Below the pieces are notes generated by a model. It made no database searches. It had not been told where the DNA came from and was given only the letters and a program-made list of their open reading frames with translations. Source: Paulinella micropora (lineage: Eukaryota; Cercozoa; Imbricatea; Euglyphida). From it: a stretch of DNA of 35,052 nucleotides. The translations under genes were made by a program, and so were the position numbers. Location of the stretch: contig BJOX01000019.1 of assembly GCA_009731375.1 (NCBI GenBank), positions 703,702-738,753 on the forward strand. Direction: 5' to 3'. Below are positions 13,458-26,319 of this stretch, one piece after another (within the stretch, counting starts at the first letter, position 1; every line of letters begins with the position of its first letter).

Positions 13458-13859
13458 GGTGGGGTGCCTTATGTGTGCCTAGCCATACGCCTATAAGTCA
13501 CATGCCGAAATAGCGACGGGAAGCACAATCCTGTTCCCTCAGGGTGCCCTTTCTCGCTTGTTGAGCCCGGAATAAAACCCACAGTGCTCTGTCGGTTTAT
13601 ACTAGACTGTCGAACAGTCTCGAAACTCCATCTGCTTACTGGGCCCTCTGTAATGGAGGTGGGAGCTCGTTCTGCAAGGGGCGCTTATGGAACGAGCCCT
13701 GGCCCCGCCTGGTACTAGGGAGCTTTGGTATCGCCTGTATCAGTCCCTTCCGTGCAAACATCACGGCTTAGCTGGGCATCGGGTTAATACTTTACCCACA
13801 GACTTCCTTGGTTGACGAAATCAGAAGCTCCTTTTTTCTGACATTAGTCGATATCTCAT
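13458..13859 (+). mobile_element. dispersed TATC-tailed element, copy C
   Basis: Lacks only the first ~65 bp of the full element. Runs from GGTGGGGTGCCTTATGTGTG to GTCGATATCTCAT. It contains a perfect hairpin AGACTGT-CGA-ACAGTCT at 13604-13620 and inverted GCTCGTTC/GAACGAGC arms. Unlike the other copies it is followed by a unique sequence (CCTTCGTGGGTTGAGGG) rather than TATC. Confidence 0.8.
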
Positions 13860-13903
13860 CCTTCGTGGGTTGAGGGTGAATTTTAACCTTTTGTCCTTTC
13901 CTC

Positions 13904-13938
<35 letters not shown>

Positions 13939-14016
13939 CATATATATATATACCTATATACCTACCTACCTATCTCCCATCCATCCATCCATCCATCCAT
14001 CTATCTATCCATCCAA

Positions 14017-14045
<29 letters not shown>
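13860..14045. repeat. unique block, CT, TA and CATC/CTAT tracts
   Basis: About 40 bp unique sequence, then CT, TA, and mixed CATC/CTAT repeats leading into copy D. Confidence 0.85.
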
Positions 14046-14048
<3 letters not shown>

Positions 14049-14508
14049 TTGGAATGGGTGCCATCTGTCGACAGAGAGAGAATTAGGAGATGGTGTGGGT
14101 GTGCTGGGCCCGTGGTGGGGTACCTTATGTGTGCCTAGCCATACGCCTATAAGTCACATGCCGAAATAGCGACGGGAAGCACAATCCTGTTCCCTCAGGG
14201 TGCCCTTTCTCGCTTGTTGAGCCCGGAATAAAACCACAGTGCTCTGTCGGTTTATACTAGACTGTGGAACAAGTCTCAAAACTCCATCTGCTTACTGGGT
14301 CCTCTGTAATGGAGGTGGGAGCTCGTTCTGCAAGGGGCGCTTATGAACGAGCCCTCCGCTGGTACTAGGGAGGTTTGGTATCGCCTTTATCAGTCCCTTC
14401 CGTGCAACATCACGGCTTAGCTGGGCATCGGGTTAGTACTCTACCCACAGACTTCCTTGGTTGACGAAATCAGAAGCTCCTTTTTTCTGACATTAGTCGA
14501 TATCTCAT
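14046..14508 (+). mobile_element. dispersed TATC-tailed element, copy D (longest)
   Basis: The most complete copy (~463 bp). It begins TTTTTGGAATGGGTGCCATC inside a CTAT array and ends GTCGATATCTCAT followed by CTAT. Several one- or two-base deletions relative to copies B and C (for example in the GAACGAGCCCT region) show it is decayed. No ORF and no clear pol III boxes. Its end repeatedly joins TATC repeats, suggesting a tetranucleotide tail. Confidence 0.8.
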
Positions 14509-14589
14509 CTATCTATCTATCTAGATCAAGCGATATATCTTAGAGACGTTCTTAGCGCTGCGAGAATACGTCACCCCTGCTGTTCCCGG

Positions 14590-16185
14590 TCGCCTCTCAT
14601 TGCCTCACTATTGCCTTTTTAACCCCTCTACTGCCCCACTATTGCCTTTTTAACCCCTCTACTGCCCCACTATTGCCCTTTTCACCCCTCTACTGCCCGA
14701 CTATTGCCTTTTTAACCCTCTACTGCCCCACCATTGCCTTTTTCACCTCTCTACTGCCCCACTATTGCCTTTTTATCCCCTCTACTGCCCCACTATTGCC
14801 TTTTTAACCCCTCTGCTGCCCCACTATTGCCTTTTTCACCCCTCTACTGCCCCACTATTGCCTTTTTCACCCTTCTGCCTCACTATTGCCTTTTACCCTC
14901 TACTGCCCCACTATTGCCTTTTACCCCTCTACTGCCCCACTATTGCCTTTTTAACCCTCTACTGCCCCACTATTACCTTTTTCACCCCTCTACTACCCCA
15001 CTATTGCCTTTTTCACCCTTCTGCTGCCTCATTATTGGCTTTTTAATCCCTCTACTGCCCCACTATTGCCTTTTTCACCCTCTACTGCCCCACTATTGCC
15101 TTTTTCACCTCTCTACTGCCCCACTATTGCCCTTTTACCCTCTACTGCCCCACTGTTGCCTTTTCAACCATCTACTGCCCACTATTGCCTTTTTTACCCC
15201 TCTACTGCCCCACTATTGCCTTTTTCACCCCTCTACTGCCTCACTCTTGCCTTTTTCCTTTCTCACCCCCTGTCACCCTACTATTGCCTATTAAACCATC
15301 TACTTCCCCACTATCGCATTTCTTCACCCCTCCGTTGCTCCACTATTGCCTTTTTCAAGCATATGTTTCCCCACTAGTTCCTTTTTCCCCCCTATACTGC
15401 CCCACTATTGCCTTTTAAACCATCTACTTCCCCGCTCTTGCCTATTTCACCCCTCTACGACCCCTGTTGCCCCACTATTGCCTTTTAAACCATCTACTTC
15501 CCCACTATCGCATTTTTTTACCCCTCCGTTGCTCCACTGTTGCTTTTTTCAAGCATATGTTTCCCTACTATTTCCTTTTTCCCCCCTATTCTGCCCCACT
15601 ATTGCCTTTTTAATCCTCTGTTCCCTCACTATTGTATTTTTACCCTCTATTATTGCCTGTTTAACCCTCTGTTCCTCATTATTGCTTTTTTTACCCTTTA
15701 CTGCCCCACTATTGCCTTTTTTACCCCTCTACTGCCCCACTATTGCCTTGTTTAACCCTCTACTGCCCCACTATTGCCTTCTAACCCTCTACTACCCCAC
15801 TATTGCCTTATTTTACCCTCTACTACCCCACTATTGCCTTGTTTACCCTCTACTGCCCCACTATTGCCTTGTTTACCCTCTACTGCCCCACTATTGCCTT
15901 TTTTACCCCTTTACTGCCCCACTATTGCCTTTTTACCCTCTACTGCCCCACTATTGCCCTTTTACCCTCTACTGCCCCACTATTGCCTTTTCAACCATCT
16001 ACTGCCTCACTATTGCCTTTTTCCCTCTACTGCCCCACTATTGCCTTGTTCACCCTCTACTGCCCCACTATTGCCTTTTTAAACCCCTACTGCCCCACTG
16101 TTGTCCTGTTTCACCCTCTACTGCCCCACTATTGCCTTTCTTACCCCTTCTGTTGCCCCACTATTTGCCTATTGCGTAAAATTGT
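14590..16185 (+). repeat. ~30 bp minisatellite, about fifty units
   Basis: Unit close to CTGCCCCACTATTGCCTTTT followed by T(C/A)ACCCCTCTA. Unit lengths drift by a few bases through slips in the T and C runs, and a diverged block at 15290-15700 has CATCTACTTCCCC and AAGCATATGTTTCCC variants. The strand is strongly pyrimidine-rich. Long open frames (Leu-Pro-His-Tyr-Cys) exist only because the unit lacks stops. Confidence 0.9.
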
Positions 16186-16189
16186 GTGA

Positions 16190-16332
16190 TTTCTCTATCT
16201 ATCTATCTATCTATCTATATATCTATCTATCTATGGAAATATCTATCTATCTATCTATCTATCCATCTATCCATCTATCTATCTATCTATCTATCTATCC
16301 ATCTGTCCATCTATCCATCTGTCTATCTATCC

Positions 16333-16374
<42 letters not shown>

Positions 16375-16441
16375 TGTTTCACCTGTTTGCAGGCACGATG
16401 ACTCTGCTATATATATTATATATATATATAGAGAGAGAGAG

Positions 16442-16537
<96 letters not shown>

Positions 16538-16585
16538 GTATATATATATATATTTATATATATATACATATATATGTATGTATGC

Positions 16586-16640
<55 letters not shown>

Positions 16641-16700
16641 CCAATATCAGATCCAGTCTTCTTGCAGAGTCATCGTGCTCTATCTATCTATCTATCTATG

Positions 16701-16742
<42 letters not shown>

Positions 16743-16750
16743 CCCATCTG

Positions 16751-16784
<34 letters not shown>

Positions 16785-16880
16785 CATCTATCTATCTATC
16801 TACCTATCTACCTACCTACCTATCTATCTATCTATCTATCTGTCTGTCTGTCTGTCTATCTGTCTATCTATCTATCTATC
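16190..16880. repeat. CTAT, TA, GA and GATA arrays with inverted 48 bp block
   Basis: CTAT and CATC (16194-16373), then GATA (16441-16537), TA, GA and again CTAT. A block containing GATGACTCTGC occurs at about 16396 (plus), 16638-16680 (reverse complement, with CCAATATCAGATCCAGTCTT) and again at 16904 (plus). Confidence 0.85.
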
Positions 16881-16940
16881 TACTGTGTCACCGTGTTTGT
16901 ACAGGAACAATGACTCTGCTAGGACTAGACCTGATATTGG

Positions 16941-17007
<67 letters not shown>

Positions 17008-17030
17008 GCTAGGACTAGACCTGATATTGG

Positions 17031-17073
<43 letters not shown>

Positions 17074-17135
17074 GTATCTCTCTCTCTCTCTCTCTCTCTC
17101 TCTTTATATATATATATACATCTATCTATGTGTGT

Positions 17136-17176
<41 letters not shown>

Positions 17177-17183
17177 TCTCTCT

Positions 17184-17235
<52 letters not shown>

Positions 17236-17259
17236 CTATCTATCTATCTATCTTCTATC

Positions 17260-17290
<31 letters not shown>

Positions 17291-17321
17291 CTATCTATCT
17301 CTCTCTCTTTCTCTCTCTCTC
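16881..17321. repeat. duplicated block with CT and TA tracts
   Basis: CTGCTAGGACTAGACCTGAT followed by ATTGGTCTCTC occurs at about 16916 and 17006, each followed by CT then TA tracts. CT and CTAT repeats continue to 17321. Confidence 0.85.
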
Positions 17322-17543
<222 letters not shown>

Positions 17544-17672
17544 TGGGGGCGGGGGGGGGGGTCTGGTCTGTCTATCTGTCTCTCCCTCTCTATCTCCCTC
17601 CCTCCCTCCCTCCCTCCCTCCTCTCTCTCTCTCTCTCTTTCTCGTTTCTCTGCCTCTCGGTCCATCTGTTCA

Positions 17673-17720
<48 letters not shown>

Positions 17721-17852
17721 NNNNNNNNNNNNNNNNNNNNNNNNNNNNNNNNNNNNNNNNNNNNNNNNNNNNNNNNNNNNNNNNNNNNNNNNNNNNNNNN
17801 NNNNNNNNNNNNNNNNNNNNNNNNNNNNNNNNNNNNNNNNNNNNNNNNNNNN

Positions 17853-17897
<45 letters not shown>

Positions 17898-18060
17898 TTT
17901 ATACATACCTATATCTATATCTAAATATCTCTCATATCAGATCTACATACATATATCTATTTATTATATCTACCTATCTAAAACTATATGTCTATATCAA
18001 TATCTATATCTATATCTATATCTATATCTATATCTGGACCTAGGAAGTCCAGAAGAATCC
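17544..18060. repeat. poly-G, CT tract, gap, CA and TATC tracts
   Basis: A short G run, CT repeats to 17720, N run 17721-17852, CT and CA repeats, then TATATC repeats ending in a unique junction CCTAGGAAGTCCAGAAGAAT. No gene. Confidence 0.85.
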
Positions 18061-18184
18061 TGGTATGAGTGACGAAGGGATTAAAAAGGTCATACGCACA
18101 CAGACACACACACACACACATACACACCCACACACACATACATACGCACACACTGGTATGAGTGACGAAGGGATTAAAAAGGTC

Positions 18185-18220
<36 letters not shown>

Positions 18221-18240
18221 ACACACATATATATATATAT

Positions 18241-18318
<78 letters not shown>

Positions 18319-18400
18319 GGGATTAAAAAGGTCACACGCACACACACACACACACACACACACGCATATATATATACACACACACACACACACTCTCTCT
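18061..18400 (+). repeat. cassette array with (CA)n, three copies
   Basis: GGTATGAGTGACGAAGGGAT followed by TAAAAAGGTCA(C/T)ACGCAC occurs at about 18061 and 18154; a third copy at 18318 lacks the first ~16 bases. Each is followed by a CA tract. Confidence 0.85.
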
Positions 18401-18519
18401 CTCTATCTATCTATCTATCTCTCTATCTATCTATCTGTCTATCTATCTCCGTCTCTCTCTCCTTCTTTATCTCTCTATCTCTCTCGCCCTTTCTTTTTCC
18501 ACCCCTCCCTTTATGTGCA

Positions 18520-18815
18520 TGGCTGTGGATGTGTTTTCTTGTTGTCTGTGGATGTGTCTTGTTGTCTGTGGATGTGTTTTCTTGTTGTCTGTGGATGTGT
18601 TTTCTTGTTGTCTGTGGATGTGTTTTCTTGTTGTCTGTGGATGTGTTTTCTTGCTGTCTGTAGATGTGTTTTCTTTGTTGTCTGTGGATGTGTTTTCTTG
18701 TTGTCTGTGAATGTGTTTTCTTGTTGTCTGTGGATGTGTTTTCTTTTTGTCTGTGGATGTGCTTTCTTGTTGGCTGTGGATGTGTTTTCTTGTCTGTGGA
18801 TGTGTTTTCTTGTTG
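18520..18815 (+). repeat. ~24 bp minisatellite, about twelve units
   Basis: Unit close to GTGGATGTGTTTTCTTGTTG plus TCT, repeated head to tail with small indels. Cys-rich frames through it are artefacts. Confidence 0.9.
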
Positions 18816-18949
18816 GTTTCCTGTATGCTATTGCTGTTTTCTGTGTATTTGTACGTCTGTACATTAGTATATATATATGTATATATATATATAAGTTTCT
18901 GTGTGGCTATTTCTGTATCTTTTCTATCTGTCTGATATCTCTCTCTCTA

Positions 18950-19021
<72 letters not shown>

Positions 19022-19056
19022 CTTCGCTTCAGGTACTCATTCCCAAGTTGCTTTCC
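18816..19056. repeat. unique TA-rich block then (CT)n
   Basis: About 120 bp of low-complexity TA/TG sequence, then CT repeats. No coding signal. Confidence 0.8.
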
Positions 19057-19955
<899 letters not shown>

Positions 19956-19988
19956 TCTCTCTCTCTCTCTCACTCACTCACACACACA

Positions 19989-20027
<39 letters not shown>

Positions 20028-20036
20028 GTTCTCTGT

Positions 20037-20076
<40 letters not shown>

Positions 20077-20151
20077 TTCTCTCTATATCTATCTATCTAT
20101 ATCTATCTATCTATCCATCTATCTATATATCTATCTATCTCTATCTATCTA

Positions 20152-20190
<39 letters not shown>

Positions 20191-20285
20191 CATATATCTA
20201 CATCTATCTCTATCTCTTTCTCTATCTCCATCTCCATCTCCATCTATATCTACATCTATATCTCATTCATATAACAGGATATTCG
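19956..20285. repeat. CT, CA and CTAT/CATC tracts
   Basis: Mixed pyrimidine-rich dinucleotide and tetranucleotide repeats with no unique sequence of note. Confidence 0.9.
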
Positions 20286-21974
<1,689 letters not shown>

Positions 21975-22352
21975 GTGTGTTTATGTGTCTGTCTGTTTAT
22001 CTGTCTCTATCTATCTGTCTATCTGTCTATCTGTCTATCTGTCTATCTGTCCATCTGTCCATCTGTCTATCTGTCTCTCTATATATCTGTCTATCTGTCT
22101 ATCTGTCTATCTGTATCTGTCTATCTGTCTATCTGTATCTGTCTATCTGTCTATCTGTCTATCTGTCTATCTGTCCATCTGTCCATCTGTCCATCTGTCT
22201 ATCTGTCTATCTATCTATCTGTATATCTGTCTATCTGTCTATCTGTATCTGTCTATCTGTCTATCTGTCTATCTGTCTATCTGTCTATCCGTCTATCTGT
22301 ATCTGTCTATCTGTATCTGTCTATCTGTCTATCTGTCTATCTGTCTATCTGG
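21975..22352. repeat. (CTGT)/(CTAT) array
   Basis: Regular alternation of CTGT and CTAT with CCAT variants. A block of roughly 120 bp (CTGTCCATCTGTCCATCTGT context) appears at about 22047 and 22165. Confidence 0.9.
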
Positions 22353-22380
22353 TTATTTTTCTAGAGAGTGGGACTAGGCT

Positions 22381-23070
22381 TTTATGTATGTATGTATGTA
22401 TGTATGTATGTATGTATGTATGTATGAGAGCGGGACTGTCTTTGGGAAGACTAGGCTTTCATGTATGTATGTATGTATGTATGTATGTATGTATGTAGGT
22501 ATGTAGGTAGGTAGGTAGGTAGGGTAGGTAGGGTAGGTATGCATGCATGTATGTATGTATGTATGCATGTGTGTATGCATACATGTATGTATGTATCTAT
22601 GTATGTATGTATGTATGTATGTATGTAGGTAGGTAGGTAGGTAGGTAGGTAGGTAGGTAGGTAGGTATGCATGCATGTATGTATGCATGCATGCATGTGT
22701 GTATGCATGTATGTATGTATGTATGTATGTATGTATGTATGTATGTATGTGTAATTACATACATGCATGCATGATTGTATGTATGTATGTATGTATGTAT
22801 GTATGTATTCATGTATTCATGTATTCATGTATTCATGTATTCATGTATTCATGTATTCATGTATTCATGTATGTATGTATGTATGTATGTTATGTATGTT
22901 ATGTATGTTATGTATGTTATGTATGTTATATATGCATGTATGCATGTATGTATGTATGTATGTATGTATGTATGTATGTATGTATGTATGTATGTATGTA
23001 TGTATGTATGTATGTATGTATGTATGTATGCATGTATGTATGCATGTATGCCCGTATGCATCTATGCATG
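22381..23070. repeat. (GTAT)n array with GTAG, GCAT and TTCAT variants
   Basis: GTAT repeats. Variant blocks include (TAGG)n at 22500-22535 and 22626-22666, (TATTCATG)n at 22806-22870 and (TTATGTATG)n at 22890-22930. A GGGACTAGGCTTT(T/C)ATGTAT junction appears at 22369 and, with an internal insertion, at 22431. Confidence 0.9.
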
Positions 23071-23188
23071 TGTGCACAGGCGACAGCGCGACTGTTTGGG
23101 TGACTGGCAAATAGTCGTCAATGAAGCGGACTGATAATCATGTTACAGACATTTTCAAAAGGCCAAACTGCCCCACTTTTTTTTCTAT

Positions 23189-23246
<58 letters not shown>

Positions 23247-23472
23247 NNNNNNNNNNNNNNNNNNNNNNNNNNNNNNNNNNNNNNNNNNNNNNNNNNNNNN
23301 NNNNNNNNNNNNNNNNNNNNNNNNNNNNNNNNNNNNNNNNNNNNNNNNNNNNNNNNNNNNNNNNNNNNNNNNNNNNNNNNNNNNNNNNNNNNNNNNNNNN
23401 NNNNNNNNNNNNNNNNNNNNNNNNNNNNNNNNNNNNNNNNNNNNNNNNNNNNNNNNNNNNNNNNNNTTTTGT

Positions 23473-23541
<69 letters not shown>

Positions 23542-23642
23542 TCAGTCAATATTTTAAGGTAGAACAATGCAGAGCACACTGTTAGAAAGCTCTTGTCCTG
23601 AGTAGTGGTAGTAGTATATTATGCGGCAAGCCACAAATTTGG
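23071..23642. repeat. unique segments around poly-T and a gap
   Basis: 23071-23189 is unique without a usable frame. Poly-T then flanks the N run 23247-23466 on both sides to 23540. 23541-23642 is unique. The symmetric poly-T may be an assembly artefact. Confidence 0.8.
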
Positions 23643-23710
23643 CGTGTTTTGCGGGCGACCCGGGTGGCGTATTTTGCGGGCGAGCCGGGCCGGCGAGCCC
23701 GCAAAACACG
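23643..23710. repeat. GC-rich 68 bp hairpin
   Basis: CGTGTTTTGCGGGC (23643-23656) is the perfect reverse complement of GCCCGCAAAACACG (23697-23710). A second TTTTGCGGGCGAGCC sits in the loop, so alternative pairings are possible. Confidence 0.8.
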
Positions 23711-23736
23711 TCGAATTTGGCGCGCCGCATATGTAG

Positions 23737-23781
23737 TTTTATCGGTAACCTGACCACATGTTGTGGAGGTGACCGATAAAA
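23737..23781. repeat. 45 bp hairpin
   Basis: TTTTATCGGT pairs with ACCGATAAAA, and inside it ACC-CCACA with TTGTGG-GGT, leaving a tiny loop. It lies at the left edge of the larger inverted repeat 23782-24114. Confidence 0.75.
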
Positions 23782-24140
23782 GAGCATACTGAGTCTCAGC
23801 TGTCTCCAGTTGCCAGGACTTGGAGTCGCCCCGCGAGAAGAAGGCAACCAACTTCCGCCGGCGAGAAGAAGGCAACCAACTTCCGCTGGCGAGAAGAAGG
23901 CAACCAACTTCCGCCGGCGAGAAGAAGGCAACCAACTTCCGCCGGCTCAGACTTCTTGCTTTAGTGGTAGAAGATCATACTGACTCTCAGCTGTCTCCTG
24001 TGGGGAGAGACTTCTTGCTTTACTGCCGGGACTGAAGCTGAAGGTGGTTGCCTTCTTCTTGCGGGGCGACTCCAAGTCCCTGGCCACTGGAGACAGCTGA
24101 GACTCAGCATGCTCTTCTTACCACTAAAGCAAGAAGTCTG
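23782..24140. repeat. inverted repeat with 69 bp arms
   Basis: 23782-23850 (AGAGCATACTGAGTCTCAGC... to ...AAGAAGGCAACC) matches the reverse complement of 24046-24114 with few differences. A second pair, CTTCTTGCTTTAGTGG (23950-23965) and CCACTAAAGCAAGAAG (24121-24136), overlaps it. Looks like a fold-back element; no ORF is convincing. Confidence 0.75.
23833..23944 (+). repeat. four tandem copies of a 28 bp unit
   Basis: GCGAGAAGAAGGCAACCAAC followed by TTCCGC(C/T)G, four head-to-tail copies with one substitution. The first copy overlaps the left arm of the surrounding inverted repeat, and a reverse-complement single copy lies in the right arm. Confidence 0.9.
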
Positions 24141-24203
24141 CGCAGTGGGCAAGTCTGCCACGCAAAGATGACACTGCAGCGAATATTACCGTGTCATAAC
24201 GAT

Positions 24204-24416
24204 GAGAAGTTCCTAGTTCTTAAGTGCAATAAGCAAGGACTTCAAGCGCTTCGTTCTCAGTCAATACTGGTGTCCACAATCTGAATATTAGCTCATTAGT
24301 AAGCTCTTGACGAGGGCTTTTAAATGAGCCACTGCACAAGCGACAGCAACCAGCATTGGCTGAGATTGAAGTACTTAAAGTCATTCCTCATTGTAGTTAA
24401 GAACTAGGAACTTCTC
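24204..24416 (-). mobile_element. MITE-like element, copy 1
   Basis: 213 bp bounded by terminal inverted repeats GAGAAGTTCCTAGTTCTTAA (left end) and its reverse complement (right end). Flanked by GTGTCATAACGAT (24191-24203) and GTGTCACCACGAT (24417-24429), a possible 13 bp target duplication with two changes. No transposase is encoded, so it would be non-autonomous. Opposite orientation to copy 2. Confidence 0.75.
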
Positions 24417-24531
24417 GTGTCACCACGATGGTTTAGCTCTGTCGTATCACTTCGATTGATGGAGAAGGATGAAGTCAAAGTTGCAGTGTTTTGTCTCGTT
24501 GAAGATCCCCAGTTATAATAATATTCTTGAT

Positions 24532-24726
24532 GAGAAGTTCCTAGTTCTTAACTAGAATGAGCAATGACTTCAAGTACTTCGATCTCAGCCAATGCTGGTT
24601 GCTTTCGTTTGTGCAGTGGCTCATTTGAAAGCCCTCGTCAAGAGCTTACTAATGAGCTAAGATACAGATTCTGGACACCAGTATTGACTGAGAACGAAGC
24701 GCTTACTAGGAAACTAGGAACTTCTC
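24532..24726 (+). mobile_element. MITE-like element, copy 2
   Basis: 195 bp, same terminal repeat GAGAAGTTCCTAGTTCTTAA at the left. The right end is shortened by ~18 bp inside (GCGCTTACTAGGAAACTAGG). Otherwise close to the reverse complement of copy 1, so copies 1 and 2 make a ~520 bp palindrome with a ~115 bp centre. Extra partial ends (TTAAGAACTAGGAACTTCTT) follow at 24752-24787, suggesting a third, mostly lost copy. Confidence 0.75.
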
Positions 24727-24787
24727 ATTGATGTAGTTAAGAACGCATGGCTCACTGTAGTTAAGAACTAGGAACTTCTTATTGATG

Positions 24788-24969
24788 GACAACGAGGTCA
24801 TATCTGGGCGGTTTTTCTATTTCCAATGTCGCCAGTATTTAGGTAAGCACGCCTTTTTTGCAACAAAGTTTACTTCGATTTTACCATACGGCGATCATTT
24901 CAGTACGATTATCATTGGTATTACTACTGCAGTTTTTACTCACGAGTAATCCCGGGCGCCAGGGGCGGG

Positions 24970-25005
<36 letters not shown>

Positions 25006-25258
25006 GGCCCCGGGGGGGGGGGGGGGGGGGGGGNNNNNNNNNNATGCTTCTAGTCTCTGAGGCTCTCAATACTACTGTGACTATTCAATACTCTTCAGCC
25101 AGTATGTCTTTGTTTCGGTTTCTTTCGTGCTTACTCTTCTCACTCCTTCTGGGATTGATTTTACTTGCGTTCGAGATTCTGCCTCCTTCTCTTCCCTTTC
25201 ATCATCCCCGTGCGAAACTTAAAAGGCGGTTATAATACCAAGTGGTACATATTTCATG
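24788..25258. other. unique sequence with poly-G tract and gap
   Basis: 24788-24968 and 25044-25258 are unique. Between them is a G tract (about 24969-25033) ending at a 10 N gap. After the gap a hydrophobic frame (FLSCLLFSLLLGLILLAF) runs to 25235, but it has no start of its own and I do not call it a gene. Confidence 0.6.
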
Positions 25259-25537
25259 TATTGCTGTTGACATTCAAGACAACAAAAAAAATTGATTTTT
25301 CTGTTTTGGTTGGAATTTCAGTTTTGGTTGGAATTTTGATTTTGGGTGAAAATTTGAATTTTTCAAATTAACGGCTATATTCGTCCGCAAAATATCGTAA
25401 ATTTTCGCGAAATGTTACCGTTAAATTTGAAAATTTGAATTTTTGTCACAAAAATGAAAAACTGTCACAAAAATGAAAATCTGACACAAAAATGAAAAAC
25501 TAATTTTTGTTGTTGTCTTGAATGTCAACGGCAATAT
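25259..25537. mobile_element. terminal-inverted-repeat element, ~279 bp
   Basis: TATTGCTGTTGACATTCAAG plus ACAACAAAAAAAATT at 25259-25294 is the near-perfect reverse complement of 25501-25537. The AT-rich interior contains three tandem copies of GTCACAAAAATGAAAAACT-like sequence (about 25447-25500) and a TTTTGGTTGGAATTT duplication. No ORF. A MITE is the likeliest reading. Confidence 0.65.
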
Positions 25538-26319
25538 TAAAGTCATTACTCAGCCTGAGACTGGAAAAAATTTTCCACACTAAATGCCCCGCAGCATTCA
25601 AATTGAAGTTGATATAGATGATAAGTAAATATATACCGGGTCGGCCGGCAATAATCTAGTATATTAATATCAATAAACAATAGCTAAGTCCTGGATCTGT
25701 GATGTTTATTCATTCAGATATTATAGGTGACTTACCCGCCCGGATGGCATGATCATCGAATGCAACTAGCGGCGGCAGGTGAATATAAACTGATGCTCGC
25801 AAAATGATGGATTTGAAAACAGACGCTGCTGTGCATCAGCTTGTGGCATCGGGACGATATATCAATATAAATAATTTTAGGAAAGTCAGTGACGCCGACG
25901 CCGCAGCCGACGCGCCGGGTCACTTGGCCCTCCCTCGGACCATCCGAGGTTTCCATATAAATACTACTGCAAGTCACGGTGGCACTTCTAGCCCCGCTGA
26001 CGAGGCATAGAAAACTTAATTTTGACTCCAGTACTTGAATTGTCCAATGCAATAGCCTGATCAGTAATAATGTTACGCTTTCCACTCATCTCTGCGAATG
26101 AAATGTATTCTATTACTAAAAGTTGATTGCAAACAATAATATATCAATAATATGAGGATATGTCTTCGTCACGGTCCTGCTCTGACGACTTCTTGGTCCA
26201 AACGATGCCCGCCAGATGAGCCGCTTGGAAGTTATCATCTTTTCCGAGGTATTTCCTTAATTTCCTTCATGTCCTTTTCTTTATTTTCTCTTTCTTGCCT
26301 CGTTCTGCATTTCTTTTCT
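25538..26319. other. unique sequence, no supported gene
   Basis: About 780 bp of ordinary-complexity DNA. A 68-codon ATG frame at 25804-26010 (Ala/Asp-rich middle, DADAAADAPG) and a longer opposing frame cover the same bases. Neither shows a domain or splice-like context I can defend. Confidence 0.5.

Noticed and set aside
14590-16185. Possible CRISPR array or repeat-protein gene
   Set aside because: Units are contiguous without unique spacers, the host is eukaryotic, and the frame is broken repeatedly by unit-length changes.
18520-18815. Possible CRISPR array (regular ~24 bp spacing)
   Set aside because: Head-to-tail minisatellite with no spacers.
24969-25033. G-quadruplex-like poly-G tract
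   Set aside because: Homopolymer directly beside a gap; probably partly a sequencing artefact. The same applies to poly-T at 4537-4600 and 23190-23540 and poly-G/C at 32213-32260.
25804-26010. 68-codon ATG frame
   Set aside because: An opposing frame of similar quality covers it, with no domain, splice context or codon signal to decide.
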